Source: Saprospiraceae bacterium
Lineage (GTDB): Bacteria; Bacteroidota; Bacteroidia; Chitinophagales; Saprospiraceae
DNA length: 64,000 nucleotides
Direction: 5' to 3'
Assembly: GCA_020627535.1 (NCBI GenBank)
Contig: JAHDGU010000001.1
Location: 414,670-478,669, forward strand
A program made the position numbers and the translations under genes. Positions 59,505 through 64,000 of the stretch are shown in pieces (within the stretch, counting starts at the first letter, position 1; every line of letters begins with the position of its first letter). The notes beneath the pieces were generated by a model. That model did not search any database. It worked only from the letters and a program-made list of their open reading frames with translations, and had not been told where the DNA came from.

Positions 59505-60320
59505 CTAGTACTGTTCTTTGTTAGATGGAAAATCTCGTGATTTGACATCAGTGATATAACGCTCAAAGGCACCTTTCATTTCATTGTAGAGCTCAAGATA
59601 TCGACGCAAGAATCTCGGATGGAAGTCCTTGGTAATACCGATCATATCGTGAGTTACCAGTACTTGGCCGTCAGTTTGGTTTCCACCACCGATACCTATC
59701 GTTGGGATCCTAAGTGATTTTGAAACTTCTGCTGCTAGTTTGGCTGGTATTTTTTCTACCACAATGGCAAATACACCTGCCTTCTCCAGCGCTAGCGCAT
59801 CTTCCTTGAGTTGTTTTGACTCCATCTCTTCTTTGGCACGCACGGTGTAAGTACCAAACTTATAGATGCTCTGAGGTATCAATCCTAGGTGTCCCATCAC
59901 AGGGATTCCAGCTTTCAAGATCCGCTTGACAGAGTCGATGATCTGGACACCGCCTTCAAGTTTGACAGCATGAGCACCAGATTCCTTCATGATACGTATC
60001 GCACTGTTCAGTGCTTTTTTGGAATCACCCTGATAGGTGCCAAAAGGTAGGTCCACCACCACCAAGGATTTTTTCGCCGCCCTCACGACTGATGAAGCAT
60101 GATAGATCATCTGATCTAGTGTGATTGGTAGGGTAGTCTCGTGACCTGCCATGACATTGGAGGCGGAGTCTCCTACCAAGATCACATCGATCCCAGCTTC
60201 ATCAATGATGCGTGCCATGGAGAAGTCGTAGGCGGTCAACATGGCGATCGGCTCACCGTGATCCTTCATCTCTTGGAGTGTATGCGTAGTGATGCGTTTT
60301 ACCTCTTTACTGATACTCAT
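59505..60320 (-). CDS. panB: 3-methyl-2-oxobutanoate hydroxymethyltransferase
   Basis: A 271-residue enzyme making ketopantoate from alpha-ketoisovalerate and methylenetetrahydrofolate for pantothenate and CoA. Signatures: [107 protein letters not shown] and [26 protein letters not shown]. It is the first gene of a two-gene operon with mltG, an unrelated envelope function. No panC or panE is adjacent. Confidence 0.96.
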   Translation of the reverse strand: MSISKEVKRITTHTLQEMKDHGEPIAMLTAYDFSMARIIDEAGIDVILVGDSASNVMAGHETTLPITLDQMIYHASSVVRAAKKSLVVVDLPFGTYQGDSKKALNSAIRIMKESGAHAVKLEGGVQIIDSVKRILKAGIPVMGHLGLIPQSIYKFGTYTVRAKEEMESKQLKEDALALEKAGVFAIVVEKIPAKLAAEVSKSLRIPTIGIGGGNQTDGQVLVTHDMIGITKDFHPRFLRRYLELYNEMKGAFERYITDVKSRDFPSNKEQY

Positions 60321-60420
60321 GTGCTTGTAGTACTTATGTCTGTAAGATTACGCATTGTGATGATGATATTGAAGGATCATCGAGGCAGGATGGTCTGAGA
60401 TGACCTAACTTCGCGTGCGC

Positions 60421-61383
60421 ATGAAAAAACTACTTTTTCTTTCTGGACTGGTGGCTATCTGCTGGAATTGCAGTAATGAATTTGAGATCAATGCCCCAAG
60501 AAAAGACATTCCTGTCGTTTACTCTCTCATTGATTTCGAAGAAGCGAATCACTATGTGAGGCTTGAACGTGCATTTCTAGATTCAGAGTTATCTGCTCTT
60601 GAGCTTGCTCAGATACCTGACTCACTCTACTATGATGATGCAGAAGTAACTATTGAAGTAGGCGGTATACTTCGCACACTGGATCGTATCGATGCCACGA
60701 CCATCGGCCTACCTCGCAACACGGGCATCTTCGCTGATCAGCCCAACATCGTCTATAGAATGATAGGTGGTTTTCAAGGCAATGAACAGGCACGATTGAA
60801 CATCACATTCGCTGATGGTAAAGAGCCCATCACAGCCAGCACCACAATCCTTGGTGACATAGAGCTGCGTTCGCCGAGTTCACAGGCTCAATTTAGTATC
60901 AGACCCGACAGACCAGTGACCTTGCGATGGGCTCATGACGCACAAGATGAGCCAAGAGTCTACAAAATAGATTTACTCTTTCAATATCAGGAACTTGACG
61001 CTGAGACAAACCAATTTGTCGACCAAGAGTTGAGAATCGATCTTGGGACTGTGCAGGATGACCAGACGATGATGTTTGATGGTCAGAGATTCTACGAAGC
61101 CCTAGGTGCAGGAATCGATGCAGAGGTACAGACCACACGCCTCATCGGCGAGCTTTGGGTGGAGATCGCTGCAGCAGGGCAGGAGGTGATCGCTGGAACA
61201 CGCATCGAAAATGCCAATAGCGGCATTACCAGCAGTCAAGAGATTCCGACATTTTCAAATCTAAGCCGGGGTATCGGTATATTTTCAAGTCGTAAGACTG
61301 TGGTCGAAGGCCGCATATTAACAGCTCAGACGAGAGATAGCATTCGACAGAACAGCTTCACGAAGGATCTCGGGTTTCTTTAG
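60421..61383 (+). CDS. lipoprotein, DUF4249-like
   Basis: A 320-residue exported lipoprotein (LFLSGLVAICWNCSNE, lipobox Cys near residue 18). The mature N-terminus NEFEINAPRKDIPVVYSLIDFEEANHYVRLERAF resembles the start of DUF4249-type lipoproteins in this phylum, followed by beta-rich segments. The frame opens with GTG at 60415; ATG at 60421 is preferred. A -7-like TAACTTCG (one mismatch) lies just upstream. No active-site motif is seen; the function is unknown. Confidence 0.7.
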   Translation: MKKLLFLSGLVAICWNCSNEFEINAPRKDIPVVYSLIDFEEANHYVRLERAFLDSELSALELAQIPDSLYYDDAEVTIEVGGILRTLDRIDATTIGLPRNTGIFADQPNIVYRMIGGFQGNEQARLNITFADGKEPITASTTILGDIELRSPSSQAQFSIRPDRPVTLRWAHDAQDEPRVYKIDLLFQYQELDAETNQFVDQELRIDLGTVQDDQTMMFDGQRFYEALGAGIDAEVQTTRLIGELWVEIAAAGQEVIAGTRIENANSGITSSQEIPTFSNLSRGIGIFSSRKTVVEGRILTAQTRDSIRQNSFTKDLGFL

Positions 61384-61506
61384 ATTCATTTTCACCATGA
61401 CACAATGACGTTCTGTCAGTTGAGTCCATAGCTAGACTGACACATAAGTCTCGTTCTGGCCCAGACCAACTGCAATTTCGTCATGTTACTTGTCATGGCA
61501 CATGGA

Positions 61507-61535
61507 TTGATCTGTGTGTAGCGTCATACATTTTG
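61507..61535 (+). promoter_or_regulatory. putative promoter of dnaK: TTG, 17-base spacer, TACATTTTG
   Basis: TTG at 61507-61509 and a TACATTTTG box (TAnnnTTTG, one base longer than consensus) at 61527-61535, 24 bases before the dnaK ATG. The rest of the 61384-61559 gap holds a 7-bp stem (TGTCAGT/ACTGACA, 61414-61442) without a T-run and no CIRCE element. Confidence 0.4.
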
Positions 61536-61559
61536 AATTAATAGAATCACAGATAATTC

Positions 61560-63458
61560 ATGGGTAAAATAATCGGAATAGATCTCGGAACTACCAATAG
61601 TGTAGTTGCCGTGATGGAAGGCAACGAACCCGTTGTCATTCCCAATGAGGAAGGTCACCGCACCACGCCCTCAGTTGTAGCCTTTATAGATAATGGTGAA
61701 CGCAAGATCGGTGATCCGGCAAAGCGACAGGCAATTACGAATCCTCAGCGGACTATTGCATCGATCAAGCGATTTATGGGTACCAGATATTCTGAGGTGT
61801 CCAAAGAGGCAGGTCAGATGGCATATCCTGTCGTCAAAGGGGATAATGACACCACCAGAGTTGAAATCGAAGGGAGAAAATATACTCCACAGGAAATCAG
61901 TGCGATGATCCTTCAAAAGATGAAGAAGACAGCCGAGGACTTCTTGGGATCAGAAGTAACGGAGGCTGTGATCACCGTCCCAGCATACTTCAACGATTCT
62001 CAGAGACAAGCTACAAAAGAAGCTGGTGAGATTGCAGGCCTCAAGGTCAGTCGTATCATCAATGAGCCTACCGCAGCAGCATTGGCATTCGGACTCGATA
62101 AAAAGAATGCTGATATGACCATCGCGGTCTATGATCTTGGTGGCGGAACATTTGATATCAGTATTCTGGAGCTTGGAGACGGTGTCTTTGAAGTAAAGTC
62201 TACCAATGGTGATACCCATCTTGGTGGTGATGACTTTGATCGTGTGCTGATCAATCATCTTGCAGAGCATTTCCTCAGTCAAGAGAATATGGATCTGCGC
62301 AAAGATCCGATGGCCCTTCAGCGATTGAAAGAGGCCGCTGAAAAGGCGAAAATTGAGTTGAGTTCCGCTACAGAGACTGAGGTCAATCTTCCATACATCA
62401 CCGCCAAGGATGGGGTGCCAAAACACCTTGTGCTCAAGATTAGTAGAAGCAAATTTGAGCAGATGGTGGATGACCTTGTACAGCGCACACTCAAGCCATG
62501 TGCAGAAGCTCTCAAGGACGCAGGACTTTCCAAGTCAGAAATTGATGAGGTCATCCTCGTAGGTGGATCCACAAGAATTCCACGAATCCAAGCGGCAGTC
62601 GAAGAATTTTTTGGCAAAAAACCTAACAAAGGGGTCAATCCGGATGAGGTGGTAGCTGTAGGTGCGGCGATCCAAGGTGGTGTGCTGAGCGGAGATGTAC
62701 AAGATGTCCTCCTGCTTGATGTCACTCCACTTTCACTGGGTATCGAAACCATGGGAGGCGTCTATGATGTTGTCATAGAGTCCAATAGTACCATTCCGAC
62801 TAAAAAGTCCAAAGTCTACTCGACAGCGGCTGACAATCAGCCAAGTGTAGAAATCCACATTCTCCAAGGAGAAAGACCAATGGCGAGAGACAATCGTTCA
62901 GTAGGAAGATTTATCCTCGATGGTATTCCACCTGCCCCACGAGGAGTACCACAAGTTGAAGTCACATTCGACATGGATGCCAACGGTATCCTCAGTGTGC
63001 ACGCAAAGGACAAGGGAACTGGCAAGGAACAGAACATCCGTATCGAAGCAAGCACCGGGCTCTCTCAAGACGAAATTGCAAAGATGAAAGCTGAGGCAGA
63101 AGCCAATGCCGATTCGGATAAAGCAGCTCGTGAGCGCGTAGATAAGATGAATGCTGCTGATACACTGATCTTCCAGACAGAAAAGCAGCTCACAGAATTT
63201 GGTGATAAGATTCCTGCTGAGAAAAAAGATGCTATCGAGACAGCTGTCTCAGATCTAAAGGAGGCTCACAAGTCAGAAGATCTTGATGCCATTGAAGACA
63301 AGACTGCAAAGCTCAATGAAGCTTGGCAAGCGGCTAGTCAAGATATGTACCAAGCATCTCAAGAAGCTCAGGCCAATGGAGATGCCGCAGAAGGAAGTAG
63401 TGCAGACTCTTCTGATCCAGAGACGACTGATGTAGAGTTTGAAGAAGTCAAAGAGTAG
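61560..63458 (+). CDS. dnaK: molecular chaperone DnaK (Hsp70)
   Basis: A 632-residue ATP-dependent chaperone. The nucleotide-binding domain opens with [22 protein letters not shown] and includes [45 protein letters not shown] and [15 protein letters not shown]. The substrate-binding domain has [18 protein letters not shown] and the helical lid with a flexible Asp/Ser/Thr-rich tail ending DVEFEEVKE. No grpE or dnaJ is next to it. The tail ends in the EEVK-type motif typical of bacterial DnaK. A strong terminator follows. Confidence 0.98.
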   Translation: MGKIIGIDLGTTNSVVAVMEGNEPVVIPNEEGHRTTPSVVAFIDNGERKIGDPAKRQAITNPQRTIASIKRFMGTRYSEVSKEAGQMAYPVVKGDNDTTRVEIEGRKYTPQEISAMILQKMKKTAEDFLGSEVTEAVITVPAYFNDSQRQATKEAGEIAGLKVSRIINEPTAAALAFGLDKKNADMTIAVYDLGGGTFDISILELGDGVFEVKSTNGDTHLGGDDFDRVLINHLAEHFLSQENMDLRKDPMALQRLKEAAEKAKIELSSATETEVNLPYITAKDGVPKHLVLKISRSKFEQMVDDLVQRTLKPCAEALKDAGLSKSEIDEVILVGGSTRIPRIQAAVEEFFGKKPNKGVNPDEVVAVGAAIQGGVLSGDVQDVLLLDVTPLSLGIETMGGVYDVVIESNSTIPTKKSKVYSTAADNQPSVEIHILQGERPMARDNRSVGRFILDGIPPAPRGVPQVEVTFDMDANGILSVHAKDKGTGKEQNIRIEASTGLSQDEIAKMKAEAEANADSDKAARERVDKMNAADTLIFQTEKQLTEFGDKIPAEKKDAIETAVSDLKEAHKSEDLDAIEDKTAKLNEAWQAASQDMYQASQEAQANGDAAEGSSADSSDPETTDVEFEEVKE

Positions 63459-63480
63459 AATCTTTGAAGAGAGATAGTTG

Positions 63481-63516
63481 ATGGTCTTGCTCCTTGCTGG
63501 AGTAAGGCCATTTTTT
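63481..63516 (+). terminator. Rho-independent terminator after dnaK
   Basis: Stem ATGGTCTTGCTCC / GGAGTAAGGCCAT (a few mismatches or wobbles) with loop TTGCT, followed by TTTTTT. Confidence 0.8.
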
Positions 63517-63531
63517 ATTATACATCATTTT

Positions 63532-63836
63532 ACCCAATTCGTGCATTAGGATTTTTTTGAGCATTCTACCATAGAGATAAGTCGCAGATATTGAATGTCT
63601 TGTACATATTAAAATGACATTTTTGTTTGTCACAGTTTGTTCCGGTTGAGAAGCCATTTCCCAAATGAGAAATCTCATAGAAAAGTTGGCTATGTCAAGT
63701 CTTCGAGTCTAGCGTATTTCTGCTTCATAATCAGGCACTTACTCTCCTCGCCATAGCTCGCTATGCCTCGTCTACCAAGCACCCGATTCTATTGCATAAA
63801 TCCACTATCCTTCGAAGCCTAATGCACGAATTGGGT
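63532..63836. mobile_element. MITE-like element with 19-bp perfect terminal inverted repeats
   Basis: A 305-bp non-coding segment with ends ACCCAATTCGTGCATTAGG (63532-63550) and its exact reverse complement (63818-63836). Inside are two short palindromes, ATGAGA-AA-TCTCAT (63665-63678) and CATAGC-TC-GCTATG (63752-63765). It has no credible gene; the 76-codon minus-strand frame at 63448-63678 spans the terminator and left TIR. Possible target duplication TTT (63529-63531 and 63837-63839). Deleting the element plus one TTT restores CATTTTGACGAAAGCC, a hairpin-motif copy. Transposase source unknown; the class is inferred from structure. With the terminator and the pyrG leader, this accounts for the whole 63459-63935 gene-free stretch. 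Confidence 0.75.
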
Positions 63837-63935
63837 TTTGACGAAAGCCATCTTCAACAGACACTGTCAATTGAGCCACAGGCTGTACCTTTACACTCCG
63901 TGGCAATGACATGATCACTGCTCCAATCGCATACT

Positions 63936-64000
63936 ATGACCAAGTACGTATTTGTCACGGGTGGAGTCACATCTTCTCTCGGTAAAGGAATCATATCGGC
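63936..64000 (+). CDS. pyrG: CTP synthase (partial, N-terminus)
   Basis: The window ends 65 bases into this gene. The 21 visible residues read MTKYVFVTGGVTSSLGKGIIS, the highly conserved N-terminal ATP-binding P-loop of CTP synthase (usually GGVVSxLGKGI). The enzyme makes CTP from UTP, ATP and glutamine. The second Val of GGVVS is Thr here, a change also seen in some relatives. A weak -7-like TACCTTTA lies at 63886-63893. The MITE-like element ends 99 bases upstream of the start. Confidence 0.9.
   Translation, partial: MTKYVFVTGGVTSSLGKGIIS

Noticed and set aside
61414-61442. TGTCAGT/ACTGACA stem as terminator of the DUF4249-like gene or a heat-shock element
   Set aside because: No T-run follows, and the sequence does not match CIRCE (TTAGCACTC-N9-GAGTGCTAA).
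61950-62752. Two minus-strand open frames of 158 and 144 codons
   Set aside because: Antisense to dnaK; a known artefact in this gene family because of its codon use.
63448-63678. 76-codon minus-strand frame within the MITE-like element
   Set aside because: It spans the dnaK terminator and the left inverted repeat and overlaps the dnaK end; no family similarity.
1-64000. CRISPR arrays, tRNA or rRNA genes, riboswitches, prophage
   Set aside because: No regularly spaced direct repeats, no cloverleaf or rRNA signatures and no phage or conjugation genes were recognised in any gap.

Overview
This window reads as a chromosomal segment of a member of the Bacteroidota, most likely a Saprospira/Lewinella-type (Saprospiria) marine bacterium; the phylum is well supported, the class is inference. 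Evidence: secreted proteins with type IX secretion (T9SS) C-terminal sorting domains and SprB repeats, a fused SecDF, a TPR sensor kinase, OmpA proteins with thrombospondin type 3 repeats, a PorE-like lipoprotein, and many start sites preceded by the Bacteroidota -7 promoter box TAnnTTTG. Coding density is high, with no rRNA, tRNA, CRISPR array, phage or plasmid genes seen.

Layout. 1-5.7 kb: end of a PepSY membrane protein, a small membrane protein, NupC nucleoside transporter divergent from uridine kinase, which is translationally coupled to a TPR histidine kinase and a LuxR-type response regulator. 5.7-12.3 kb (minus strand): CcmE-CcmF cytochrome c maturation genes with a DUF2520 protein and a small conserved protein, and a DUF255 thioredoxin-like lipoprotein. 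12.4-17.9 kb: YkuK-like RNase H-fold protein, the arsenosugar pair ArsS plus AhpD-like protein, a pyrophosphatase-like lipoprotein lacking catalytic aspartates, a FemAB/GNAT-like protein, and an ECF sigma/putative anti-sigma pair. 17.9-37.7 kb: housekeeping genes valS, a short asparaginase-like protein, an OmpA/TSP3 porin, a Crp/Fnr regulator, cutA, topA, lpxB, surE, holA, ffh, mutS, a DUF547 lipoprotein and a BON-LysM protein. 37.9-47.1 kb: secDF, a PorE-like protein and a 1348-residue T9SS adhesin. 47.1-54.1 kb (minus): leuS preceded by a PhoD-like phosphatase and two tandem secreted metzincins. 54.2-64 kb: mdh, a peroxiredoxin-like protein, tilS, mltG-panB, a DUF4249-like lipoprotein, dnaK and the start of pyrG.

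The most unusual signal is not a gene. A short imperfect-palindrome motif, consensus CATTTTGGGCGAAAGCCC (a 3-4 bp stem closed by a GAAA/GTAA/GGAA, rarely GACA, loop), occurs 19 times intact in 64 kb, in both orientations, between genes and inside coding sequences in different reading frames. Its stem bases covary between copies (GGGC/GCCC, GAGC/GCTC, GCGC/GCGC, GGAC/GTCC). It occurs in six divergent promoter regions. A twentieth copy, upstream of pyrG, appears to be split by a 305-bp MITE-like element with 19-bp perfect terminal inverted repeats and a possible TTT target duplication.
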